Source: Caldichromatium japonicum
Lineage (GTDB): Bacteria > Pseudomonadota > Gammaproteobacteria > Chromatiales > Chromatiaceae
DNA: 64,000 nucleotides
Direction: 5' to 3'
Assembly: GCF_011290485.1 (NCBI RefSeq)
Contig: NZ_CP048029.1
Span: 1,781,155 to 1,845,154 of the forward strand
Shown here: positions 46,355 to 54,525 of the stretch, one piece after another
How positions within the stretch are numbered: the stretch's first letter is position 1
How the letters are laid out: every line of letters starts with the position of its first letter
The notes under the pieces: generated by a model
Databases searched by the model: none
The model's input: the letters and a program-made list of their open reading frames with translations, nothing else
Told to the model about the DNA's origin: nothing
Program-made: the position numbers and the translations under genes

Positions 46355-47902
46355 ATGCCCGATCCAGGCACCCCGACCCGCCGTTGGCGCAACCGTCTGG
46401 TGCAGCCCTTCCCGAGTATGAAACCCGCCTGGACCCGCGAGCTCGCCCGCTCACTGCGCAACGGACGTCTAAGCCCTGTCTGCGCTCGCCACCTGGATGA
46501 GCTGCTCTTGTGGCTCAGCAACCCCGATCATCTGCGCGCCGCGGAGCTGGAACGTGCCATCGGCCAACAAGGACTCAGCCGCGCCCAGGCCCGAGCCGCG
46601 GCCTTTTGTTTACTCGACCAGCACCTGTTCGATAGGCCAGACCGCCCCCCCGCCCAGACCCTGGGCCTGGAAGCAGGTGTCGATCTTGGGCTTGCCAAAC
46701 AACGTTATCGGCGGCTGATCCAGGTCTATCACCCCGACCGGCATCCCGAGCGCGCCGACTGGGCGACCCGACGCACCGAGCAGATCAACAGGGCCTGGAC
46801 AGCGCTACAGCGCGGCAGTGGCAGTTCAGAGACCGGACTGCGCCCAGCCAGCCGACGCGCCGCGGATCACTCGCCTCCCCAACAACACCGGCCATCCTTG
46901 GGGCTGATGGACTGGATCAGTGAGATTACCCTGCCTATCTGGAGTCACCTCCAGGGGCGGATCAGGGGGCGCTCATTGTTCGAGCGGCGTCTTTCATTGA
47001 CGATCGCCCTCATCGCCCTGATGATCCTCGCCGGACTGCTGTGGCCAAGGGAACACCCTAAACCGATACCGCGGATCATCCATCACCCGATTGGTACTGA
47101 GGCGTCACGGATCATCAGTCTCAAAGAACCCGCACCACCCCCGGCGGAGCAACCGCCCCAGCCACCTGCCCAGAGAGGGACGCGAGGGTCACATCCGCCT
47201 CCCATCATGGCCGCAGCCAAGCCACCAACCGCCCCTGCAGTGCCCCCTACCCAGGAGATACAGGACAGACCAGAAATCCGCCGCGATACCTCGCAGCCGC
47301 CGATCGCGGATCGCTCTGCTGAGCCGCCGCCCGCTCCAGGCCCGGCAACGATGCCTGCACTGCCCCTCCCCCCACAAGATCAACCGCCAATCCCGACTTG
47401 GGATTGGCCTCTCCTAACGGACACCCATAAGCGACCCGCACTGGCGATGGTCCCTGGCCCTGAACCGCCCAGCGCACCCCTGATCCCCGCGCCCCCCTTA
47501 CCCGAGGCAGGACCCATACCGCAAGCCGCCACTGTCCCGCCGGCAGATGGGTGTCAGACGGCATGGCAGCTCTTGGAACGGTTCAAAAACGCCTATCAGG
47601 ACGGTGCGCTCGACCAGCTCATGGCACTTTATAGCCCCCTGGCCAGGGAGAACGACCTGGCGGGCTGGTTTGCAATCCGCCAGACCTATGAGACCTGGTT
47701 CAGGATCACGGTCCGGCGGCAGATCGATTTCGATCAGATCCAGATCCAGCCACTCCCTGAACGCCAAGGCTGCACCCTGCGTGCCCGCTACCAGGCCGCT
47801 TATCTCGACCAGCAGGCGCGCATCGTGACCCAAAGCGGCGAGCTCGATCTCTTGCTCGAGGCCAAGGGGCCAGAGTGGCTGATCCTCAGGGCACGTTATT
47901 AA
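46355..47902 (+). CDS. Membrane J-domain protein with Pro-rich linker and NTF2-like C-terminal domain
   Basis: A 515-residue protein. Residues about 110-155 form a J domain with the HPD motif (YRRLIQVYHPDRHPERADWA, TEQINRAWTALQRG). One membrane segment lies at about 212-229 (LTIALIALMILAGLLW), and about 200 residues of Pro/Ala/Gln-rich linker follow. The C-terminal domain (CQTAWQLLERFKNAYQDGAL, LMALYSPLARENDLAGW) resembles the SnoaL/NTF2-like domains of secreted proteins. The J domain would face the cytoplasm and recruit DnaK, while the end domain sits in the periplasm. The start may be MKPAWTREL, 21 residues later. Function unknown. Confidence 0.78.
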   Translation: MPDPGTPTRRWRNRLVQPFPSMKPAWTRELARSLRNGRLSPVCARHLDELLLWLSNPDHLRAAELERAIGQQGLSRAQARAAAFCLLDQHLFDRPDRPPAQTLGLEAGVDLGLAKQRYRRLIQVYHPDRHPERADWATRRTEQINRAWTALQRGSGSSETGLRPASRRAADHSPPQQHRPSLGLMDWISEITLPIWSHLQGRIRGRSLFERRLSLTIALIALMILAGLLWPREHPKPIPRIIHHPIGTEASRIISLKEPAPPPAEQPPQPPAQRGTRGSHPPPIMAAAKPPTAPAVPPTQEIQDRPEIRRDTSQPPIADRSAEPPPAPGPATMPALPLPPQDQPPIPTWDWPLLTDTHKRPALAMVPGPEPPSAPLIPAPPLPEAGPIPQAATVPPADGCQTAWQLLERFKNAYQDGALDQLMALYSPLARENDLAGWFAIRQTYETWFRITVRRQIDFDQIQIQPLPERQGCTLRARYQAAYLDQQARIVTQSGELDLLLEAKGPEWLILRARY

Positions 47903-48010
47903 TTAATTGATGGCGGGGGCTGATCCACCACCAGCATCGGTCTCACCGGACCGGTGAGGCTTTGCACTGTCTGGAGGTAAACACGCAGCCCGCCGGCGAG
48001 ATCGACAGGC

Positions 48011-48316
48011 TCAGGCATAGACATCGATGCCCGCAAAGGCCACCAAATCGTCACGTTTTTCTAAACGCTGTACCGATTCATAGGCGTTCAAGGCACGCTG
48101 GGCCGCGCCGCCACCGTTCAATATCCGGACTGGGCTGCTATAGGGGCGGCGATCCCTCGATGTCTCAACCTGCTCAATCCCCCCGACAGGTCGTTCGAGC
48201 AGCGCCTTGGTGTCGGTATAGACAACCGGCGGTAGTGAAACCGCCTGACCTCGTTCCCAAGCGGACTCGGAAACGGCGGCATGTATCAGCGAAACCTGTG
48301 AGCCAAGGATTTGCAT
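48011..48316 (-). CDS. Conserved small hypothetical protein
   Basis: A 101-residue protein, MQILGSQVSLIHAAVSESAW, ending with RALNAYESVQRLEKRDDLVA followed by FAGIDVYA. That ending recalls a family of small proteins from pseudomonads and relatives that finish in R-A-L-x-A-Y-x-S-V...G-I-D-x-Y-A; this is from memory and unverified. No signal peptide or membrane segment. The middle is Ser/Gly/Arg-rich and probably flexible. Downstream a 17-bp palindrome (47942-47958) may end its transcript. Confidence 0.6.
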   Translation of the reverse strand: MQILGSQVSLIHAAVSESAWERGQAVSLPPVVYTDTKALLERPVGGIEQVETSRDRRPYSSPVRILNGGGAAQRALNAYESVQRLEKRDDLVAFAGIDVYA

Positions 48317-48605
48317 CTGAGGCTGAGGGCAACGCCAAACTGCGACTGAACTGACCAGAGGGATGGCTTTGGATTCAGTCTAGACCAACTGGTCAGAGGT
48401 GATATCCTGACCGTATTGTGAGAAGACAGGGGGGCTTCGAGCAGGGGGCAGTTGAGGGATGGCGATAGCGTTTGACCCTACTGGATCGGATCAGGTCAAA
48501 CAATGCAACGACCCCTTGGCAGGCAGTGAGCGGATTGCAACCGGTGGAGGCTGGAAGTCAAAGGCGCACGCTCTTTAACGAGCGCGCGGCTAGACAGTTC
48601 ATTAT
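48317..48605. other. Intergenic region left of the integrated element
   Basis: It includes a hairpin at 48566-48587 (GCACGCTC with GAGCGCGC, one G-T pair, loop TTTAAC). Before the insertion this would have lain about 20 bp beyond the 3' end of tRNA-Ser, so it is probably the original terminator of that tRNA. No coding frame is convincing. Confidence 0.5.
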
Positions 48606-48619
48606 TGGCGGAGAGGGAG
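48606..48619. repeat. Left attachment site (attL)
   Basis: TGGCGGAGAGGGAG is identical to the 3' end of tRNA-Ser at 57898-57911. The next bases (TCCGC) differ from the tRNA. Confidence 0.8.
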
Positions 48620-48741
48620 TCCGCTAGGTATTGATTCGGCGAGTTCCAACAGCTTCCGAAAAATGATTGATTGATCAATAGGATAGGGGCTTTCTTATTC
48701 CGCCTTCGTTCGCCAAAATTCGCCACAAGCCGCGTTTCGGT

Positions 48742-48764
48742 GTAACAACTGCTGTAACAACTGG
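48742..48764. repeat. Left arm-type repeat pair
   Basis: GTAACAACT, three bases, GTAACAACTGG: two copies 12 bp apart, just before the integrase start. The same pair, with a different three-base spacer, is found at the right end (57823-57845), in the same orientation. Likely integrase arm sites, possibly also an operator of int. Confidence 0.65.
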
Positions 48765-48777
48765 ATGGGGCGCAAGC

Positions 48778-50031
48778 ATGGCGAGACTGACCGCGCGACA
48801 CGTCGAAACCCTGCCCGACGGCCTGCACGCCGACGGCGGCAACTTGTATTTGCTGGTGAAGAATGAGGGCCGCGCCCGATCCTGGGTGTTTCGCTTCCAG
48901 CGTGACGGCAAGGCACGACAGCTTGGCCTGGGCAGCATCCGCGACCGGAGCCTGAAGGAAGCCCGCGAGCTGGCCGCCAAGCTGCGGCATGCCCTGCTCA
49001 ACGGCGAAGACCCCGCCGGCGTCTTTGCCCGGCTGACCGGCAAGGCCGAGCGTGTCCCAACCTTCGCCGAGGCCGCCGCCCGGCTGATCGCGTCAAAGCG
49101 CCCCGGCTGGCGCAATGCCAAGCACGCCCAGCAATGGGAGAACACCTTGCGCGATTACGTGCTGCCGCGCATTGGCAAGCTGCAACCGCAAGCCATCGCA
49201 ACCGAGCACGTGCTAGCCTGCCTGCGCCCGATCTGGACGGAGAAGCCGGAGACGGCAAGCCGGGTTCGCCAACGCATCGAGGCCGTGTTGGACTACTGCG
49301 CGGCGCATGGCTGGCGTGATGAAGCCAACCCCGCCCGCTGGCGTGGGCGACTGAAAATGCTGCTGCCCGAACCGGCGAAGGTCAAGCGCATCGAGCACAT
49401 GCCCGCGCTGCCCTATGGCCGCGTGGCCGAGTTTTACCGCGCCCTGACCGAACGCCCCGGCGCGGCCGCCCGGTGTCTGGAATTCGTGCTGCTGACGGCC
49501 TGCCGATCCGGCGAGGCAAGAGGCGCGACGTGGCGCGAATTCGACTTCGAGGCCGGGCTATGGACGATCCCCGGCGAGAGAATGAAGGCAGGCAAGGAGC
49601 ACGTCATCCCCTTGTCCGCGCCGGTGCTGGCGCTGCTTAAGAGCCTGCCGCGCATGGAAGGCAGCCCCTATGTCTTCTTCGCGCCGCGTGGCGGCATGCT
49701 CTCCGACATGACGCTGACGCAGACCATTCGGCGCATGCACGCCGACAGCTTGGCCGCCGGTGGGCAAGGCTGGATCGACCCGGCATCGGATCGCGTCATC
49801 ACGGCGCACGGCCTACGCTCGACCTTCCGCGATTGGGCTGGCGAGACGACGCACCATGCCCGCGAGGTGATCGAGCACGCCTTGGCGCATCAGCTTCACG
49901 ACAAGGCCGAGGCCGCCTATGCACGCGGTGCGCTGCTCGCCAAGCGCCGCGCCTTGATGGAGGATTGGGCGCGTTTCGTCACCCGGCCAAGCGCGGAGGT
50001 GATCCCCTTCCCCGGTGCACAGACATCGTGA
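48778..50031 (+). CDS. int: Tyrosine-type site-specific integrase
   Basis: A 417-residue recombinase of the P4/CP4-57 type. The N-terminal DUF4102 arm-binding domain (LTARHVETLPDGLHADGGNL, LGLGSIRDRSLKEARELAAK) is followed by a core-binding domain (about 100-190) and a catalytic domain with Arg in LLTACRSGEARGATWREFD, HGLRSTFRDWAGETT and the catalytic Tyr in AEAAYARGALLAKRRALMED. It should insert the element at the tRNA-Ser 3' end. It lies 158 bp inside attL and its frame is intact. Confidence 0.96.
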   Translation: MARLTARHVETLPDGLHADGGNLYLLVKNEGRARSWVFRFQRDGKARQLGLGSIRDRSLKEARELAAKLRHALLNGEDPAGVFARLTGKAERVPTFAEAAARLIASKRPGWRNAKHAQQWENTLRDYVLPRIGKLQPQAIATEHVLACLRPIWTEKPETASRVRQRIEAVLDYCAAHGWRDEANPARWRGRLKMLLPEPAKVKRIEHMPALPYGRVAEFYRALTERPGAAARCLEFVLLTACRSGEARGATWREFDFEAGLWTIPGERMKAGKEHVIPLSAPVLALLKSLPRMEGSPYVFFAPRGGMLSDMTLTQTIRRMHADSLAAGGQGWIDPASDRVITAHGLRSTFRDWAGETTHHAREVIEHALAHQLHDKAEAAYARGALLAKRRALMEDWARFVTRPSAEVIPFPGAQTS

Positions 50032-50057
50032 TGCAATAGCATAAATGCGATAACATC
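50030..50057 (+). promoter_or_regulatory. Palindromic operator in front of the toxin-antitoxin pair
   Basis: GATGCAATAGCAT (50030-50042), AA, ATGCGATAACATC (50045-50057): the halves match at 10 of 13 positions and abut the toxin ATG. Such a palindrome suits autoregulation by the antitoxin. Confidence 0.5.
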
Positions 50058-50396
50058 ATGGCGTGGACTGTCGAACTAATCCCCGAAGCCGAGGCCGAAT
50101 TGCTGGTCATGCCTGCCGACGTTCGAGCCCATTTCCTGCACATTCGCCGCTTGCTGATGGACTATGGGCCGCAGAAAGTGGGCATGCCGCATGTGCGACC
50201 GATCGAGGGCAAGCTGTGGGAGATGCGCATGCGAGGCCGTGACGGAATCGCCCGCGCCCTGTATGTGGCGCGGCATGGGCAACGCCTGACGGTGCTGCAC
50301 GTGTTCGCCAAGAAGACGGAGAAAACCCCGCGCCGCGCCATTGCGACGGCGTGGGAAAGACTACGGAGACTGACCGATGAAGACACGCACCCCTGA
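50058..50396 (+). CDS. RelE/HigB-type toxin (phage-derived Gp49-like)
   Basis: A 112-residue basic protein with the family pattern WTVELIPEAEAELLVMPADV, KLWEMRMRGRDGIARALYVA and LTVLHVFAKKTEKTPRRAI, as in HigB2-like or Gp49 toxins, which cleave ribosome-bound mRNA. It precedes and overlaps its antitoxin by 20 bp, the toxin-first order typical of higBA. A palindrome lies immediately upstream. Confidence 0.88.
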   Translation: MAWTVELIPEAEAELLVMPADVRAHFLHIRRLLMDYGPQKVGMPHVRPIEGKLWEMRMRGRDGIARALYVARHGQRLTVLHVFAKKTEKTPRRAIATAWERLRRLTDEDTHP

Positions 50397-50658
50397 CGCG
50401 CTGGAACGCCGCCTGCTGGCCGATCCATTGGTGCGCCAAGCCTTCGATGAACTTGCGCCGCAATACGCCGTGGCGCGTGTGCTGATCGAAGCCCGCGCCC
50501 GCGCTGGCCTGTCGCAAGCCGAGCTTGCCCGGCGCATGGGCACGACGCAAAGCGTGATTGCCCGGCTGGAATCTGGCCGCACCGCGCCATCCCTGCGCAC
50601 CCTGCAACGCTACGCTGAGAGCGTGGGCGGCAGGCTGACGGTGAAGATCGAGGCTTGA
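50377..50658 (+). CDS. XRE-family antitoxin (HigA-like)
   Basis: A 93-residue protein with a helix-turn-helix (ARAGLSQAELARRMGTTQSV, IARLESGRTAPSLRTLQRYA) after an N-terminal helix region that probably binds the toxin. It should neutralise the preceding RelE-type toxin and repress the pair. The first 27 bases recur at 50949, where they end in a stop. Confidence 0.9.
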   Translation: MKTRTPDALERRLLADPLVRQAFDELAPQYAVARVLIEARARAGLSQAELARRMGTTQSVIARLESGRTAPSLRTLQRYAESVGGRLTVKIEA

Positions 50659-50694
50659 TGCGGAGGTGATCCGGCTGCCGGTGGGAGAAAGGGC

Positions 50695-50949
50695 ATGAGG
50701 AAAAAAGACACTTGGCACGATCCTGACGACGCGCCGGAACTGGACGATGCGTTTTTCGAACGCGCCGACCGCTTCGACGGCCCGCGCCTGATGCGCCGAG
50801 GCCGCCCCCCTGCCGAGGTGCGCAAGGTCTCGCTGACGGTGCGCTACGACCCCGACATCATCGAAGCCTTCCGCACTACCGGCCTCGGCTGGCAGACACG
50901 CATGAACGATGCCCTGCGCGAGTGGCTGCGCCAGCATGCCAAGGCATGA
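50695..50949 (+). CDS. BrnA-like antitoxin without adjacent BrnT
   Basis: An 84-residue protein whose second half, RGRPPAEVRKVSLTVRYDPD followed by WQTRMNDALREWLRQH, is the ribbon-helix-helix pattern of BrnA antitoxins. The first half is acidic. BrnT toxin normally precedes brnA; here the XRE antitoxin gene is upstream instead. It could serve as an independent regulator or a cross-acting antitoxin. Its TGA overlaps the ATG of a truncated copy of the XRE gene start. Confidence 0.8.
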   Translation: MRKKDTWHDPDDAPELDDAFFERADRFDGPRLMRRGRPPAEVRKVSLTVRYDPDIIEAFRTTGLGWQTRMNDALREWLRQHAKA

Positions 50950-50981
50950 TGAAGACACGAACCCCTGACGCGCTGCAATAG
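50949..50981 (+). pseudogene. Truncated copy of the XRE antitoxin gene start
   Basis: The first 27 bases match 50377-50403 with a single mismatch, then a TAG follows: MKTRTPDALQ stop. It marks a duplication, or the end point of a deletion of a second toxin-antitoxin unit. Confidence 0.7.
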
Positions 50982-50989
50982 GACGAATC

Positions 50990-51475
50990 ATGGAAAAGAA
51001 CTGGATGCACCAAATTGAAGATGAAGACCATGCCCGCCTTGTTTTGCATTTTGCCCGACGAGGTGACAGGCAAGCCGAAAAAGCCTTGCTGTCCGCATAC
51101 TTCAATAGACAGCATCAAGGAGTGCCGCCATTCAAGGAGATCGAACACTGGATGAACCACGCCTTTGCGTTGCGCGGGATGTACGGCGATAAATTGCGGT
51201 GGGATGAATGTTTCGCGCCGGATCGCGAGACGGTAAAGAAAAAGCTTGCTGAGCTTGACGGATTACGAGAATGCAGCAAATGGATGGATGACAAGGAAAT
51301 ATCAGAAGCCGTCAAGAGGCAGATAGACAAAGGCGAAAAAACCTACGACATCGCATCCGACGACAACATCGGCCCGGCCTTCAAACTTGCCGCCGAGGAA
51401 CTGAAGGAATTGGGCTACAGGCTAACCCCATCCACGGTTCGCGATCGATACTATAAGAGCAAGCGGAGACGGTGA
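50990..51475 (+). CDS. Hypothetical protein, lower GC than its neighbours
   Basis: A 161-residue protein, MEKNWMHQIEDEDHARLVLH, with many Lys, Glu and Asp residues. The C-terminal part FKLAAEELKELGYRLTPSTV followed by RDRYYKSKRRR looks like a DNA-binding helix pair, but I recognise no family. No signal peptide or membrane segment. Codon use is visibly less GC-rich than in adjacent genes, suggesting separate acquisition. It is followed by 674 bp without a protein gene. Confidence 0.65.
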   Translation: MEKNWMHQIEDEDHARLVLHFARRGDRQAEKALLSAYFNRQHQGVPPFKEIEHWMNHAFALRGMYGDKLRWDECFAPDRETVKKKLAELDGLRECSKWMDDKEISEAVKRQIDKGEKTYDIASDDNIGPAFKLAAEELKELGYRLTPSTVRDRYYKSKRRR

Positions 51476-51677
51476 CGCGGGGCCCGAAATGATGCGATAA
51501 AGGACTCTGAAGTGCGCCGATTGTTGAAAAAGGATAAGAGGTGAGGCGGCACCTGGACCGCCTCGCGGGGATGGCGCGTCGGACTCCCATGCCCGACGAC
51601 GAAACCTTTGGGCCCCAGGTCTGCCCGCAGCGAATTGCCGAGGAGATTTTGCCGCCACCCCTTGGGCATAAGGGTAG

Positions 51678-51770
51678 CCCAAACAGCGTGCGATTCAATC
51701 GGAGCTGGACTACCGCGCGCTCATCGGCGAGATCGGCATCACCAAGAAGGTGATCGATGGAGAGCCATGA
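51678..51770 (+). pseudogene. C-terminal remnant of an unidentified gene
   Basis: Open after a TAG at 51675 and without a start codon; the end reads QSELDYRALIGEIGITKKVI then DGEP stop. It has protein-like composition, but the family was not recognised. Confidence 0.3.
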
Positions 51771-51844
51771 CGCGGGGCCGGATTCGAACCGGCATCTACT
51801 TACCCTTTGCGGGCAGCCACCCTGCCACTGGGCCACGCCGCGTC
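51769..51844 (-). tRNA. tRNA-like gene, probably degenerate
   Basis: The 76-base reverse-strand unit has a 7-bp acceptor (GACGCGG with CCGCGTC), a D-arm of normal form (GCCC AGTGGCA GGGT) and a canonical T-arm (GCCGG TTCGAAT CCGGC). The anticodon arm is poor (CTGCC CGCAAAG GGTAA): the base before the anticodon is G instead of T and one pair is lost. One extra base lies between T-stem and acceptor. Upstream, TATAGT (51859-51864 on the reverse strand) is a likely -10 box. No amino acid can be assigned. Confidence 0.4.
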
Positions 51845-51850
51845 GCGGTT

Positions 51851-52044
51851 GATTCGACTATAGCATACTCACGCCCGCGCATCGAAGCGCACGCCATCAG
51901 GGGAGACGCATGGTCTCTCTCAAGAGAGCCAGGAAACGGCCCGCCCCAGCGCCTCACGTCCGTAACGCTTCCGGGTATGAGCCGGACGGCGCCATGCTCA
52001 GGCCACGATTCAGTATAGCCTACCCCCCCGCGCATCAAAGCGCA
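51851..52044. repeat. Imperfect 40-bp direct repeat upstream of the tRNA-like units
   Basis: 51851-51891 and 52007-52044 share GATTC, TATAGC, CGCGCATC and AAGCGCA in order, about 80 percent identical. In reverse orientation each gives TTGATG/TCGATG, then TATACT/TATAGT, that is, a promoter-like box followed by a tRNA-like unit. Confidence 0.5.
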
Positions 52045-52149
52045 CCTGCATTCGTAGTTTTTGGGCAAGACTACCCAAAAACCCGTAATGGATTGACATA
52101 ACCCTGAACGCCATCATCCGGTCATCCCGACGTTCGCGAGGATGACCGA

Positions 52150-52401
52150 ATGGAAACAACCTTTCACGGCATTGACCGCATCTTACGCCTGCCCGATGTG
52201 ATGCACGTCACGGGCTTGAGGCGCACCAAGATTTACGACCTGATCAACGCTGGCGACTTCCCGCCGCCCTTGCACCTTGGCCCCCGCGCCGTGGGCTGGA
52301 AGGCGTCCGACATCCAACACTGGATCGACACCCGGCGGCTGGCCTGCGAAGCCCGCTGGGACGCCAAATCCGGCAAACGCTTCTTCGACATCAAGGGCTG
52401 A
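52150..52401 (+). CDS. alpA: AlpA-family transcriptional regulator
   Basis: An 83-residue helix-turn-helix protein with the AlpA pattern ILRLPDVMHVTGLRRTKIYD, LINAGDFPPPLHLGPRAVGW, and SDIQHWIDTRR. GAGG lies at 52138-52141 before the ATG. AlpA proteins switch on excision or replication genes in P4-like and PICI elements. It stands directly before the primase-helicase gene, 2 bp apart. Confidence 0.93.
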   Translation: METTFHGIDRILRLPDVMHVTGLRRTKIYDLINAGDFPPPLHLGPRAVGWKASDIQHWIDTRRLACEARWDAKSGKRFFDIKG

Positions 52402-52403
52402 TC

Positions 52404-54525
52404 ATGCATCGGCCCGAAGAAGCCTTCGCGCAAGCCATGCGCGAGCACGGCATCACGCCGCCCGGCGAGGTCATCGCCGATGGCCGCCTGCACCGGTTTT
52501 CAACCAACGGCAGGCACGGCGACGATGGCGGCTGGTATGTGCTGCACGCTGACGGCATCCCCGCCGGTGTCTTCGGCGATTGGCGGCAAGGGGGCGAGGC
52601 CATCCCGTGGCGAGCCGACCTTGGCCGCCCCCCGTCACCGGACGAGGAGCAAGAAACCCGCCGCCGCATCGAGCAAGCCCGCCGTATGGCTGAGGAAGAA
52701 CGCCGCCGCCGGGCTGAGCACGCTGCTTCCCTTGCCGCCGCAATCTGGAAGGACGCCAAGCCCGCCAATACCGACCATCCCTACCTGCTGAGCAAGGGCG
52801 TGAAGCCAACGCCGAGCCTGCGCGAATTGGATGCGACAAGCATCACGCGACGGTTGGGGTATGCGCCGCAAGCCAAGGGCGAGCCGCTGGCTGGCCGCAT
52901 CCTGATTGCGTCGGTGCGTGTCGATGGCAGGTCGGCCACGCTGGAGATGATCGACGAGCAAGGCCGCAAGTCCGCGCTGGCTGGCGGCGTCAAGAAGGGC
53001 GGCTTCTGGGCAACCGGCCCGCTGCCCGACCGTGGCCGCGTGGTGCTGGCCGAGGGCGTGGCAACCGCGCTATCCCTTGCCGAGGCGCTGGGTGAGCCGG
53101 TAGCCGCCGCGCTGAGCGTGGGCAATCTGCAAGCCGCCGGTGAGTCCATCAAGGCCGCCAAGCCAGGCATCGAGCTTGTCATTGCCGCCGATCTGGACAA
53201 GACCGGCCATCCGCACCCGGAGGCCATCCGCGCCGCCGAAGCCTTGCGCTGCCCGCTGCTGAGCCCGCCTGCCGACCTGCTGCCCGGCACCGACTTCAAC
53301 GACCTGCACGCCGCCCGTGGGCTGGAGGCGGTGCGTGATGCCTTCGCAAGCGCCGAAGGCCCGAATGTTCGCCTGACCTGCGCCGCCGAGGTGACGGCTG
53401 AGCCGGTAACTTGGCTGTGGGATGGGTGGCTGGCAAAAGGCAAGCTGCACCTGCTCGCTGGCAAGCCCGGCACGGGCAAGACAACGCTGGCGTTGGGCTT
53501 GGCCGCCATCGTGTCGCGTGGTGGCACATGGCCCGATGGGAGCCGGTGCGCATTGGCTGGCGACGTGCTGATCTGGTCGGCTGAAGACGATCCTGCCGAC
53601 ACCATCACGCCGCGCCTGATGGCTGGTGGCGCTGACTTGCGCCGCATTCACTTCATCGCCGACGTGAAAGGCGTTGACGGCGAGCCGCGCCCCTTTGACC
53701 CGGGACCCGGCCTTTGACGTTCCCCTGCTGGCTAAGCGCATCGAGGCCATGCGCCCGGCGCTGCTGATCCTCGACCCCATCGTGTCCGCCGTGGCCGGTG
53801 ATGCCCACAAGTCCAACGACGTGCGCCGCGCCCTGCAACCGCTGGTTGACATGGCTGCCCGCATCGGCTGCGCGGTGATCGGCATCACGCACCTGACCAA
53901 AGGCACGCAAGGCCGCGACCCGACCGAGCGCGTGACCGGCAGCATTGGCTTTGCCGCGCTGGCCCGCGTGGTGCTGCTGGCAACCAAGGCCGAGAATCCC
54001 GCCCCCGGTGATCCGCCGCGCCTGCTGGTGCGCAGCAAGTCCAACATCGGCCCCGACGACGGCGGCATCGGCTACGAGCTGACCCAAGCCGAAGCCGCGC
54101 TAGGGTTGTGGGCCACACGCATCGAGTGGCTATCGCCGGTGGAGGGAAGCGCCCGAACCCTCATTGCCCGCGCCGAAGCTGTGCCTGAGGAAGATGCCGG
54201 AGGCGAGCTTGAGGAGGCCAAGAACTTCCTGTGTGACCTGCTCAGCGATGGCCCGCTGACGGCGAAGGAGGTGAAGGCCGACGCCGACGGAGCCGGGTTT
54301 GCGTGGCGCACGATTGAACGCGCAAAACGAGAACTTGGCGTTGAGGCAATCAGAACCGGCGGGCTTGGCAAATCCGGTCGGTGGGAGTGGCACCTTCCGC
54401 TAAGACCGCCAGAAATGCCTAAGACCGCCACACAAAAAGGTTGGCGGTCTAAGGAAAATTTGGCGGTCTTAGGCAACGCGGCTTCGGTAGCAAAACCCCT
54501 GCCCCCTGACACGGAGGGCTTCTGA
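52404..54525 (+). pseudogene. Primase-helicase (Toprim + RepA/AAA_25) gene, interrupted by a frameshift
   Basis: Two frames make one protein of about 710 residues. The first (52404-53717) has an N-terminal primase part, a Toprim-like region (VVLAEGVATALSLAEAL, VIAADLDKTG) and Walker A GKPGTGKTTLALGL. It runs to PRPFDPGPGL and a stop. The second continues from about 53705 as RDPAFDVPLLAKRIEAMRPA, LLILDPIVSAVAGDAHKSND, then ITHLTKG, and a winged-helix end (GPLTAKEVKADADGAGFAWR). The shift lies in CCCGGGACCCGG (53699-53710). It may be an inactivating mutation, programmed frameshift or sequencing error. Its 3' end contains four 11-bp words. Confidence 0.85.
54401..54471. repeat. Four-word cassette 1 in the helicase 3' end
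   Basis: TAAGACCGCCA at 54401 and 54420 (direct), then TGGCGGTCTAA at 54442 and TGGCGGTCTTA at 54461 (inverted). Steps are 19, 22 and 19 bp. The outer pair extends to a 13-bp perfect inverted repeat (54418-54430 with 54461-54473). Resembles iterons of a replication origin. Confidence 0.75.

Larger units (their letters stand above)
51476..52149. other. Non-protein region with gene remnant and two related tRNA-like units
   Basis: From left: unrecognised sequence; a 30-codon open remnant (51678-51770) ending LDYRALIGEIGITKKVIDGE; a tRNA-like unit on the reverse strand (51769-51844); its promoter-like upstream sequence (51851-51891). Then comes a second, decayed unit with a perfect anticodon-type arm (51970-51986) and a second copy of the upstream sequence (52007-52044). 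After it a short hairpin word pair (TTTTTGGGCAAGACTACCCA) stands before alpA. Confidence 0.5.

Noticed and set aside
51970..51986. Second unit as a working tRNA-Met
   Set aside because: The anticodon arm is perfect, but no acceptor stem or T-arm can be found around it.
51796..52068. 90-codon reverse frame across the tRNA-like units
   Set aside because: It crosses structured tRNA-like sequence and has no protein-like features.
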